DNA of 64,000 bases, from NCBI GenBank assembly GCA_026636295.1, contig CP089463.1, positions 620,001 through 684,000 on the forward strand. The letters are read 5' to 3'. The position numbers and the translations under genes are program-made. Shown here piece after piece: positions 18,233 to 28,404 of the stretch (its first letter is position 1; every line of letters begins with the position of its first letter). The stretch is from Medakamo hakoo. Lineage: Eukaryota; Chlorophyta; Trebouxiophyceae; Coccomyxaceae. The notes beneath the pieces were generated by a model. The model was not told the DNA's origin. It saw only the letters and a list, made by a program, of their open reading frames with translations, and did not search any database.

Positions 18233-21125
18233 TCACACACCGCTCCCGCCACCCGGCCGGGCGACGACCGTCCGCAGGCGGGCCGCACCCTCCGCGTCCA
18301 GCGCGCCGCCGGAGCCCTTTTTACTGCTTTTACTGGACAGCAGGGACAGCAGGCCCGAACCCGCGCGACCGACACCCGGACCAGCGCGGCCGGCGGCCGC
18401 GACGGCCGAGCCCAGGCCGGCAAAGGAGGTCGGGCCGTCCACGCGGCCACCGTCCGCGGGCGGTTGGGCCGACAGGGAGCCCTCGCCCGCGCCGGCGCCC
18501 GTGCCGAACACGAACGACTTTCCGCCTCCCGCTCCGCCGCCCGCGCCCGCGCCCGGGCGGGAAAAACCCGCGCGCGTGCCGCCAGGGTTGGACGCGCCGC
18601 CCGCACCGCCGGGCACGCCCGCCGCCCGGCCCAGGAACGACGGCCGGGGAGCCGCCAGCAGGCCGCCCGCACCACTCCCGCCCGGCGCATTGGTCAGCTC
18701 CGCACCGAACGATCCTGGCAGGCGGGAAGAGGCTGGGTGGGCGGGAGCGGACGGGCCGCCGCCTTTCCCGCTGCCAGGCCCCAGCGGCGCCGACTGCGCG
18801 CGCGACAGCAGGCCGAGCATGGCCCGGGCGGGGCCGTCCAGCAGGAAGGAGGGCGCCGGCGGGGCGGCGGGATCGCTGGACCCACGGGCGAGCGCGGGCT
18901 GGGCGTCCCCACCCCCAGCGCCGGCCATGCGGCGTTCGAGCAGCGCCCGGCGGCGCAGCGCCAGCAGCTCGTCGCGCGCGTCGGCGGGCAGCGCGTCGAG
19001 GTTGGCGAACGGGTCGCCGCCGTTTCCGCCGCCGCCAAAGCCGCCGTCGGACATGGCGCCGTCGTCGTCGTCGTCATCCTCTTCCGTCAGTTCAGAGGAG
19101 GAAGTGGGGCGGTCGGACCCGCTGTCGTCGCCGGCGCGGCGGCGCGCGGCGCGGCGCGCGCGCGCGCCCTCGCCGTCGCTGTCGTCGTCGTCGTCCAGGG
19201 CGCCCCGTTTCCGGCGCCGGAAGCCGCGCTTGACGCCGTCCAGGACGGCTTGCAAGGCAGCGTCCGCCTGGTCGGCTTCCCAGGCCGCGTGCAGCGAGGC
19301 GCGCGCTTCCGCGTCGCCCGCCTTCTCGGCTTCCCCGCCGATCAGGTCCGCGAGGACGGCGTCCGCGTCGTCGTCCCGCCCGCCGTCGCCGTCGTCCGAG
19401 TGGCCGCCGTCCTCGGACATTTCGGCTTCGTCTTCGACGAGCGGGACGGCACCCGTGGGCACGCCGTCCGGGCCCAGGACCAGGGCTTTGGGCGCGCGGC
19501 GGCGGGAGCCTTTGCCACCGCCGCGCGGGCGGTCGAGCAGGATTTCCCGCGCGGCCGCGAGCTCGGCCAGGCGCGCTGCCTCTAATGCGCCGGGCGAGGG
19601 GGGCGGGGTGTCCTCCTCGTCTTCCTCAGATTCTTCGGAGTCGGACGCGTCGCCAGAAGAGGCGGTGCCGGAGTCCGAGGGCGTGGAGGCGTCGTCTCCG
19701 TCGGCGGACCCGGTGGACGCCGCGCGCACGGCGGCGCCAGGAGAGGGCGAGCCGTCCTCTTCCTCACCGGACGACGACGACGACAGCACGCCTCCGCCGC
19801 CTTCTTCCTCCGGCCGGACACGCATGCAGCTCAGCAGGCTGCGACGCGGCTTCATGGGCACGGCGGCTAGCGGCGCTTTTTTAGCGGCGTCGGCGTCTGC
19901 CGGCGGCGCGTCTGCCGGCGGCGCGTCCGTCTCTCCTTCCACCTCCGCCGCGGCCTTGGCTTTCTGGCGGCGGCGCCGGCGGCGCTCCTTCTTAGCCGCC
20001 CGGCGAGCGGCGGACGCGCCGTCGTCGTCTTCAGCGTCGCCGTCCGCGCCGTCGTCGGCGGAGGAGGGCTGCCCTTCCCCGTCTTCGCCCTCCTCCCCGC
20101 TGCTCGCGCCCTCCGCCTCCACGCCCTCCTCCTCGACCACCACTAAGCCGCCGTCCTCGCCGCCCGCGTCTTCCGCGCCCAGGGCCGCGTCAATGGCCGC
20201 ATCAAAGTCGATGGGCGCCGCCTTGGACGCGCTGCCGCCGCCGGGCCCGCGCACGGCCGCCAAGGCTGCCACGGTGCGCACCGCCGTCGCGGGTGGCGGC
20301 GCGGGCGCGGGCGCAGCCACGGCCGCCGCCCGGCGCTGTTTGAGCCGGGCCAGCAGGCCGTCCATGGGCTGGGCGGACGGAAGGGCCGCGCCCTTGCCCA
20401 GGCGGTCGGTGCGGGCGGTCTCTGTTTTGTTGACGAGTGGATGGTGGCGGCGGGGGCGTGAGAGAGTGGGTGAGAGAGCCGTTTTCCATCCGCCCGGCCG
20501 CGCTCCCCACCAACAACAGAAAAACCAACTCACCCCGCAGCAGGCGGGCCGTCTCCGCGTGCAGGTCGTCTAGCTGCATGGATCCGGACTCGTCGTCGCT
20601 ATACTCGCTGTATTCAGCGTCGTCGTTCGACGTGGAGTCCTCGGCCGCTTCGACTTCTTCGGCCGCTGGAGGTGCGTCGGGTGCGGCAACCGCTGCGCCG
20701 GCCTCGTCTTCCGTCGGGCTGGCCGCGCGGGCCGCGCCGCGCTCCAGTTCCTCCACCAGCTCATCCTCCTCGTCCCAGTAGTCGGCCGTGGCGCCGCGGG
20801 CGCGGCGAGCGGTCGCGCCCCCGGACGAGAGTGGAACGGACGAGTCGCGCGGCGCGGCATCGGTCGGCGGCGACGCGGACCGCATGCCGGCGGTGTGGCG
20901 AGAAGCAGGGTCACCAGACCCCGCACGCTCCACGTCCATAGATGCGGTGGGGGGTCGGACACCGCCTGGGGCGGGCGCAAGGGCTGCGGCGGCGTCGCCT
21001 GGCGTCCCGGCGGCCGCGACTTTGCCGGCTGTCGTTGGCGTTGCTCCGGCTTTGCGCAACCGCCGCAGGCGGCGTGGCGCGGACCCGCCGCCCAGCGGGG
21101 GGAGGGCACCCGAGTCGGAGGACAT
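18233..21125 (-). CDS. Claspin/MRC1-like replication checkpoint mediator
   Basis: Exons 20534-21125 and 18233-20421 encode 926 aa. The protein is mostly acidic and disordered, with Asp/Glu/Ser blocks. Across the splice it reads LDDLHAETARLLRETARTD and then MDGLLARLKQRR. This matches the claspin/Mrc1 helix 'ETQRL.RE' followed by a short conserved 'L..KL..R' segment. Later DAVLADLIGGEAEKAGDAEA, LHAAWEADQ and VLDGVKRGFRRRKRGALDD match the Mrc1-like block. Basic KKERRRRRRQKAK suggests nuclear import. Claspin/Mrc1 travels with the fork and couples ATR/Mec1 to its effector kinase, and also sets fork speed. The SQ/TQ sites expected in animals are few here. The family is fast-evolving, so the call is moderate. 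Confidence 0.68.
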
Positions 21126-21582
21126 CCTCTTGTGGGCGAGAGTGTGTGTGCGGGCGGAGGCGTGGCCTGCGCACGCTCCGAAACGCACGTTTTTATTCAA
21201 AACACTGAGCGTTGATCCCAACCTCTCGCGCGCGTTTGTCTCTCATACGTCTCACACGCCTCCATATTTTCGGGTTCGTGGTTTTGTTGGCTGTTATTAC
21301 ACGCACGACCGCCCGCCCCCCGTGCAGGATGGGGTCGATCAGCGGTCCTTGTGTTGTGTTCGGTGAAAAAAGTTTGGTTGTGGGATTGTCGCTCGGTTTC
21401 TCACTCACTCACTCTCTCTCGCCCGCCCGCTGTCGTTCCGGGGCCAGGTGTCTCACCCTCTCTCTCGGCTGGCTCAAGGATAAAAAAAAATCGCACGCGC
21501 GCACACTCCTCTCAAATCTGTCATTTTGGCTTGTTCGATCATCTCACTCACTCTAAAGAAAAAAAAGGGCTGACGTCGTCTC
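21126..21582. other. Intergenic region upstream of claspin-like gene
   Basis: About 457 bases lie between the claspin-like ATG and the stop of the next minus-strand gene. It has AT-richer patches (near 21181-21300 and 21478-21570) that stand out from the GC-rich surroundings. These are likely the claspin-like promoter and the neighbour's 3' UTR. No gene or repeat is seen. Confidence 0.5.
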
Positions 21583-22809
21583 TCATCCACGGGCGGCAGC
21601 GCACTGCGCGGCCGGCGGCGCGGGCGGCGTCTCGGCCCGCCCGCGCGGCGGGCAGGCCGCCGCCTCAGCGCCGCCCCCCCGCCCGCCGGCTCCGCCCGTC
21701 GGGCGCAGGTGCTGGACGACCGCCCGGGCGGCAGGGGTGCGGGCGACCCGGCCCAAGTACGGTTCGGCCAGGGGGGACAGGCGCGCGGCGGCCGCGCGGT
21801 ACACGCCCGAGCCCTGGAGCCGGCCCAGGACCGCGGCCGCCGCGGACAGGGCGCGCTCGTAGCCGACGCTGCCGACCAGGGCGCCGTGGGCTTCCAGGTA
21901 CTTGTCCCGGGCGTACCGGGCGGGCGGGCCGGCCAGGAGGCCGCCCGCCGGGCCGGCGAGGAGGGCCGCGACGGCGGGCGTGGCGAGGAGCGCCGCAAAG
22001 GCGTCGGCCACGCGCGCGAGCGCTTCGTCCGCCTCCTCCGGCGACGGCGCCGCGCCGCCGCCGCCGCCGCCTCCGCCGCCGGCACCCGTCCCGGGCGCCG
22101 TCGTCGCAAAGGCGGCGGCCAGCAAGTCGACGACCGCGTCCGCCGCCGCCCGGGCGGACGCGGGCGCGCCCGACACGGCTTTGACGGCTTCGGCCGCGCC
22201 GCGCACCTGGTCCAGGTAGAGCGCGCGCGCCGCGCCGGAGAGCGCCGCCAGGCGCAGGTGCGGCGTGGACGACGGGGCGGGGGACGCTTGCGCCGCCGCC
22301 GTGGTCTGGGGCAGGGCAAACATGGCGGACAGGTCGAGCGGGCCACCGCCGGGCGCCGGCGCCGGCAGCGCGGGCCGGGCCGGGCCGCCGCCCACGGCTC
22401 TGAACAGCGGCGCGGGCAGGGCGGCCTCGCCCACCCGGCCCAGGGCCGCGACGACGCCGTCCACCTGGGCGTCCGCCAGTTCCAGGAGGCGTTCGGCGCG
22501 GTACGCCGCACCGGCGAGGAGCGGGGCGGCGGCGGACGCGACCCGGCCCTCCACAAAGGCGAGGGGCTGGGCCAGCAGGGCGGGCCAGAGCGCGCGGCCC
22601 GCCCGGTACGCCGCCGCCGCCATGGCCGCCAAGTCGGCGCCGCACGACGCCACAAAGTCCAGGCGTTTCAGGCGGCGGAAGTGGTGGGCGTAGTACGGGT
22701 GGTAAGGCGAGGACGGCCGGTAGAAAGTGTAGGAGCCGCCGCCGCTTGAGTACGGGCCACCCATCGCGGCCGCCGCCCAATCAAAGCCAGCGGGCGGCGG
22801 ACCGCCCGC

Positions 22810-22840
<31 letters not shown>

Positions 22841-23115
22841 TCCGTGACGGAAATGCCGACGGTGGTGGTGGTCACGACGGTCGTCCCCGCGCCCAGGGAG
22901 GCGGCGGAGCCGGTGCGGCGGACCGAGGCGGCGGACGGGGGCGGCGGCGGGCGCGGGATGGCAAGCGCCGAGCCGGTTCCGGCGGCAGCCGCGGCGGCGG
23001 CGGCCGCTTGCGCCCGGGCCGCCGAGGACGCGTACGGATAGCCCGACGTGAAGTGGCGGCCGGACGCGGACCCGCCCCGCCCCGCGCCGCCGCGTTTGGT
23101 GACGAGCTTGCCCAT
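21583..23115 (-). CDS. REF/SRPP-like (LDAP) lipid-droplet protein candidate
   Basis: A single exon of 510 aa with ATG at 23115. The first 150 residues are disordered, with a Thr-rich run. The rest is helical and Ala-rich. It contains LAFVEGRVASAAAPLLAGAA, RLLELADAQVDGVVAALG, RYARDKYLEAHGALVGSVGY and RLSPLAEPYLGRVARTPAAR. These follow the REF/SRPP pattern of 'VE..V..VV.P', 'P..LL...D..VD..V' and a later 'A...Y' helix pair. REF/SRPP proteins, called LDAPs in plants, coat lipid droplets or rubber particles. Low complexity weakens the match and another Ala-rich helical family is possible. Seipin lies about 8 kb away, which fits the theme but is not proof. Confidence 0.48.
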
Positions 23116-23816
23116 GGAAGAGGTGAACAGAGGAGGAGGGAAGGTGGGGGTGGTCGGTGTGCAGTCGACAGCGCCCGGCGCGCGGGAGCCTGGTCTTTCC
23201 CGTGCCGGGAGAGGCGGGTCGCTCGCGCACGCGGGCCCTCCCTTCACGCGACGAGGTGCTGTGGACGCGGTCGTGCCCCTGTCAGTGAGGTTGGGTGGAG
23301 GGAAGAGCAGAGTCGGTGAGGGCCGCGGGCGGGAGGACGGGAGGAATGCGGCGGACAGGGTTTTGGTCGGGGGCGGAAGGAAGGAAACCGTCCGCCTGGG
23401 GCCAGCGTGCGTGCGGTCGGGCGGTCCAAACGCCCTGATGGTTGCCCGCACGGCGCGTCGTTCAGCCCATCCCCCGGGCGGGCGGCGGCAGGGCGTGTGT
23501 GGCGCGCAGGCTGTGCCCCGAGAGAGGGAGAGCGAGGGGGCGGGCCATTTCGTGGACCGCCCCCCGTGAAGCACAGACCGAGGGCCCGCGGCGCCTTGCA
23601 CGCCCTGGAAACGCGACGCACCTGCGGAGAGCACGCGTGCGCCCTGCAGGGGAGGGGAAGCGCGTCGGAAGAGGGAGGACGCGAGGGCGGGCGGCCTTTT
23701 GTTTGTTTGAGGGCCACTCGAAAGAAAGAGGTGTGGCCTGGCATGGCCAACCCGCTCCGTCTCCCCTGGGACTTTTTTTTCCCGTCCACGGCCGTCCTGC
23801 AGCCCTACAGAAAAAA
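23116..23816. other. 700-base intergenic region upstream of REF-like gene
   Basis: This is the longest clear spacer with a single flanking promoter: the REF-like gene starts at 23115 and the rhodanese gene ends at 23817, both on the minus strand. Purine-rich on the plus strand, it has no convincing ORF with family similarity. It may hold a large promoter or an unseen upstream exon of the REF-like gene. Confidence 0.45.
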
Positions 23817-25374
23817 CTACCCGGCACCCCCACCAATCGCGGCAACGGCCGCCCTTGCTAACCCACCCAACCCCAACGCCTCCAGCTCCGCCGCGCCCGC
23901 AGCCCCATCCACGGGCAGCGGCGACCGCTGCTTGGCCGCGCCACGCCCGCCACCTCCACCACCGCCGCTCGCCGGGTCGTCCCACGGTTCCGGCGGCGGC
24001 CCGCCCGCCGCGTACGCCGCGTACGCCGCGGGAGCCGCCGCTCCCGCCCCTCTCCACCCGCACACGCCCGGCCGGAAGACGAGCGTGCGCCCCCACCCGG
24101 CGTCCGCCCCCGCTTGGGCGGCCCAGGCCGCGCGCCGCGCGCCGCGCGAGACGAGGACGACCGGGTCGGCCGGGCCCGGGCGGGAGCACCCGTGCCGGGC
24201 CGCCCACGCGTCTTCGGACGCGCGGGCGGCCGCGGGCAGGAGCGGGGCGGGGATGGGGAGCGAGCCCGGGATGCGGCCGTACAGGGCCGCCTCGTCCGGC
24301 CGCCGCACGTCGATCACCCACAGCCTCGGCGCCGGCGGCGGGGGCGCGCCGCCGCCGCCGCCGGTGCTGCCGCCGCCCTCGGACGGCGGGGGGAAGGGCG
24401 CGGCGGCGAGGGCGAGGGCCAGGGCATCCCGGGAGATGGAGCCGAGGGACGGGGTGGCGGTGCCGCCACCGCCGCCGCCGCTCTCGCCGCTCCACCGCCC
24501 GCCGCCGCCGCCGCCACCGGGCGCGGCCGCGGCCGCGTACGCGGGCAGGCCGCCCTCCAGCGTCGCGGACACGTGGTATCCAGCCGCGGCAGCTGCCACC
24601 ACAGCCGCCAACGGGCGCGGGTCGGCGGGCGACGCGCCGATGAAGACGAGGAGGCTGTCGCGCGAGGGCGGGACGGGGCCCGTCGCCGCCGGCGGCGGCG
24701 GCGGCGCCGCAGACGGCGGCGTCGCCGGCGCCGCGCGCGGCGTCTCATCCCCTCCGCCTCCACCGTCCCTGCTGGGCCGGGGCGCAGCCCACGGTCCCGA
24801 GCTGGGTGCGGGCGACATGGCCCGCCGCGGCGACGGCGGCGGCGGCAGGGAGGCGGGCATGGCAGGCGCAGGCCCGGGCGGGAGGACGGGCGCGGCCGCG
24901 ACGGCCGCCAGGGCCGCGCCCACCGCGTCGGGGGCCAGGCGCACCGCTCCGCCGGCCGCGGACGCCAGGTCGGACGGCAGCGGGTCGGCGGCCGCTTCTT
25001 CGGGCGACCGGACGTCAATGATGGAAAAGGGAAAGGGTTCCGTGTCGACCTGGTTGTTTGGGTTGGAGAGGGTGGATGGGGTGGGGTAAATGGATGATGG
25101 TTGCGCAAGCACAAAAACGCGGCATGCGTTTTCTTTTTTCGGTCGTGGAGGCCTCTCCGAAGACGCTCACCAGCATGCGTAACGCCGTCGGCGACAGGGG
25201 CGCGTAGTGTCGCCCGACCTTGGGCGGCCCGCCGCCGCCGGCGCGGGCGGCCCTGGCGCGGCGGCGGGCGGCCCGCGCAGCGGCCGCGCCGCGCAGGGCG
25301 CGGACGGCGGTGGCGAGCGCTGTCAAAGCGACGGCGGACGTGAGGGAGCCGCCCACATTTGTGATGGAGGGCAT
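23817..25374 (-). CDS. Tandem rhodanese-like domain protein
   Basis: Exons 25171-25374 and 23817-25049 encode 478 aa. Exon 1 starts MPSITNVGGSLTSAVALTA, then an Arg/Ala-rich stretch; it could be a plastid leader or a membrane segment. It ends HYAPLSPTALRML. Exon 2 opens with the rhodanese entry PFSIIDVRSPEEAAADPLP. A second rhodanese start is APRLWVIDVRRPDEAALYGR followed by IPGSLPIPAPLL. The expected active-site loops read LLVFIGASPADPR and VVLVSRGARRAAWAA; neither has the catalytic Cys, so both domains are probably inactive and may bind rather than transfer sulfur. Long Gly/Pro linkers separate the parts. Similar double-rhodanese plastid proteins exist in plants. Confidence 0.7.
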
Positions 25375-25710
25375 GGCTGGCGCCAGCACCCGCCTGGCGA
25401 GGGCGACGAAACAGGCGCCCGCGCCCTGGCGAGGGCAGCGGACACGTGTGGGAATAAATGAGGGAGTGTGGATGGTGCTCGAGCAACCCCGCCCCCCTCA
25501 CCGCCGTTTTTCTCCACTGTGTTTCATGTTTGCACGGGACTTCGCAAATCTCACCCCAGTGCGCCACGCGCGCCAAGCAATGGCAGCGGCGGCAGCATCA
25601 TTCCCCCAAAATATAAAGGAAAAAAGAAGTCCCTCTCACGATAAAATTTGGTGCGGGGCAAAGCAGCGCTCCCACCTTCCAGCGCAGGCTGGACAGAGCG
25701 AGGGAACATC
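25375..25710. other. Spacer between rhodanese-domain and kinase genes
   Basis: About 336 bases, partly AT-richer (25600-25660), lie between the rhodanese gene start and the kinase gene stop on the same strand. This is a likely promoter for the former and 3' UTR for the latter. Nothing else is seen. Confidence 0.5.
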
Positions 25711-28261
25711 TCATTCATCCCGCACCCGCCCCGTCGCCAGGGCCGCTGTCAGGGCGGCCTGGACCGCCGCAGCAGGAGGCCTGTCGTCCGGGTCGCGGGA
25801 CAGGCAGGCGGCGACGACGTCGAGGAGGGCGCGCGGCGCGCGCGCCGCGCCGGGCGGGGGCCCCAACCCCGCGCCCGCCACGCCGACGGCGTGCATGACC
25901 TGGGCCCGGGGCGCGCCCGCCCAGGGGCGCTTGCCGGCCAGCATGCCCCAGGTCAGGGCGCCGAGCGCGTACACGTCGGCGGCGGGGGTGGGCGGGGGCG
26001 GGCCGGCCGCGCCGGGCGGGGGCGGGGCCAGCCGCTCTGGCGGGATGTACGGCACCGTGCCCAGCGGCGGGGCGCCGCCGCCGCCTGCTGGGGGCGGCGG
26101 GCTCACGCCAGCCGAGGTGGCGGCCAGGCCAAAGTCCGTGACTTTGGCGACCCAGCCGCGCGGGTCGGGCGGGGCGCCGTCGCTGTCGCCGCCGCGTGCA
26201 CCGCCACCCCCACCCCTACCCCCTGCACTCGTCGCCAGCAGCACATTCCCGGCCGCCAGGTCGCCGTGCGCGATGCCCGCGCCGTGCAAGGCCGCCAGCG
26301 CCGACGCAATGTCGGCCGCCGTGCGGGCAATGGTCGCGTAGGCGGTGGCGCCACCGCCGCCGCCGCCGACTTCGTCGCCGCCTTCGTCGCGCCGGCCAAA
26401 GAGCCCGGCGTCGATCGCTTCGCCCAGCGACCCGCCATCGCAAAATTCGAGCACCAGCCACGTCTCGCCGCCGCCGCCGGGGACGGCTGGGCCGGGGACG
26501 TCGGCGTGGGCCAAGCAGGCGACGACGTGCCGGCACCCGGCCGCCGCGGCCGCGGCGGCCGCCGCTTCCAGAGGGGTGGACGGTTCGTCCGCGGCGCGCG
26601 CGACGCGCCGCGAGTCGACAACCTTGACCGCGACGGGCACGCTCCCGCCCTCGCCGCCGTCCACCGCCCACGTCCCGCGGTAGACGCGGCCGTACGCGCC
26701 CGCGCCTAAGAGGGGACCCAACGTCAGGTTGGGGAAGGGCGGGCGCGTGGCGGGCGGCGCGCCGGGTGTGGCGCGGCCGCCGGTGGCGGCCGCGCCCGCG
26801 GCCGCCGCGGCCAGGGCAGCCGTCTCCACCTCTCCATCCCCGTCGGCGGGCGCCTCCAGGACGCCGGCCACGTCACCGTGCATGGCCTGCACCGCCACGA
26901 AAAACAGGCGGGCGGGTGAGGCAGGGGTGGTGGGTGGGGGCGGTGGCGGGCTGGGCGGCTCACCCTCGCCGCCCACCGGCGCGGTCGCGCCCGCCACGCC
27001 CGCCGCCGGGCGGAAGCTGAGGGTGACGAGCGGGCGGGGGCGGCTCGCCGCGCAGCAGCAGTCTGCGGGCGGTGCCGGCGTCAGGCCGCGCAGCGTGAAG
27101 GCGGCGCCGGCGGCCGCGGCGGACGCACTGGCTGCGTCCGGCCCCGCGGCGCTGCTGGAGGCCGCACCCACCCGCGAAAACGCCGCCCAAAACGGGGCGC
27201 CGACCAGGGCCGAGACCGGCAGGCCCAGCACGCTCGCGGCCGCCCCGCTGGCATGCACAATGGTCCAGGTGGAAGGAGAGGAAGACGACGACGACGACGA
27301 CGACGAACACGACCGGGCGCCGGGCGTGACCTGCACGACGAGGTAGGGCGCGCCGCCCCCGTCCGCGGCCGCCAGCAGCCCAGCCCCGACAGCGCGCGCG
27401 CCCGCCGCGGCGCCCGCCGCCGCCGCTTCCCGGGCCAGCATGGCACCAATGGACGCCAGGGCGCCGGGCGGCAAGGACGGCGGGGGCGAGCCGGGCGGCA
27501 TGGCGACGAGCAGAGCCCCGACGGCCTTCCCACTGTCGCCGCACACGACGGACGCCGCGCCCAGGCCGGCCAGGCAGGGTGGGGGCGGGCCCGCCGCGGC
27601 GACGAGGGCGGCAGCGGGTGCGTTGGATGCATCGTGCACGTCCGGGATGGTCAGGGCCAGGCCGGTCGGCGCGGCCGCCGCCGCCGTCGCCCGCTGCGAG
27701 AGCAACCGTCGGAGCGCCGGCGTCGCGGCCGCGGCCGCCAGCCATGCCCCACACGCCGGGCTGGCGCCGCCCGCACTCGCGGCGGGTCCACCGTCCAGGG
27801 CTGCCGCGACAGGGAGCTTCAAGAGGGCGGTGGCCAGGCCCAGGATGTGGTCTGGGTTGGTGGTGTGGGCGGGGGCGGCGGGCGGGGCGTGAGTCATCCC
27901 GGGGCGCGAGCGAGGGGGCGGCGCGCTGGGGGTGGGTGGAATCCCACGCCCCCTCCTCCTCCTCCGCCCCCCGCCTCGGAACTCTCTTACCAATCTTGGC
28001 GTCCGCCGGGCAGACCGGGCCGTCGTCCACCAGGCCCAGCAGCCCCGCCAGTGACCCCACCCGGCCGGAGTGGCCGGCGGAGGCAGAGGAGTCGGACCGG
28101 TCATGCAGGGCGGCGGTGGTGTGTGGTGGTGGTGGTGGTGGCGGCGGCGGCGGCGGCGAGGGTACGGCCGACGGCGCCGGCGCCGAATCGACGCCCCCGC
28201 CCTCCCGCTTGGCCGCACCACGCACGCGGCGGCCACCCTGGGTGGACAGGGACGAGCCCAT
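25711..28261 (-). CDS. Myristoylation-signal, GAF-like/PAS-like protein kinase with HGD catalytic loop
   Basis: Exons 27991-28261 and 25711-27851 encode 803 aa. The N-terminus MGSSLS is a textbook N-myristoylation site, so membrane attachment is likely. Residues about 95-260 have a GAF-like outline (DHILGLATALLKLPV, GDSGKAVGALLVAMPPG). Residues about 280-440 look PAS-like (WTIVHASGAAASVLGLPVSA, LVTLSFRPA, RLFFVAVQAMHGDV). A kinase domain follows from about 465: LLGAGAYGRVYRG, VPVAVKVVDS, LVLEFCDGGSLGEAI, AHGDLAAGNVLL, KVTDFGLAA, GTVPYIPPERL and ADVYALGALTWGMLAGKRPW. The lysine, the loop Asp/Asn and DFG are present; the Arg of HRD is Gly. It resembles TKL/Raf-like kinases. The ligand or signal is unknown. 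Confidence 0.82.
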
Positions 28262-28404
28262 GTCAGTCCGGGCGCCAGAGGGGTGTGGGTCCTCCCTCCC
28301 CCGGGGGGCGGGCGCGACGCGCGGCCCGCTTTGGGGCCCGCGCCGCTGTGCCGCGTCGTCGGCGGTGTGCGGCCTGGCAACCCACACCCGGGGAGAGTGT
28401 CCAT

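Noticed and set aside
18105-20573. An 822-residue plus-strand open frame over the claspin-like gene
   Set aside because: It is the antisense shadow of acidic codons (Ser/Pro/Arg-rich text) and has no domain signal.
23407-25089. A 560-residue plus-strand frame over the rhodanese gene
   Set aside because: It is an antisense shadow with Pro/Gly/Arg composition and no conserved block.
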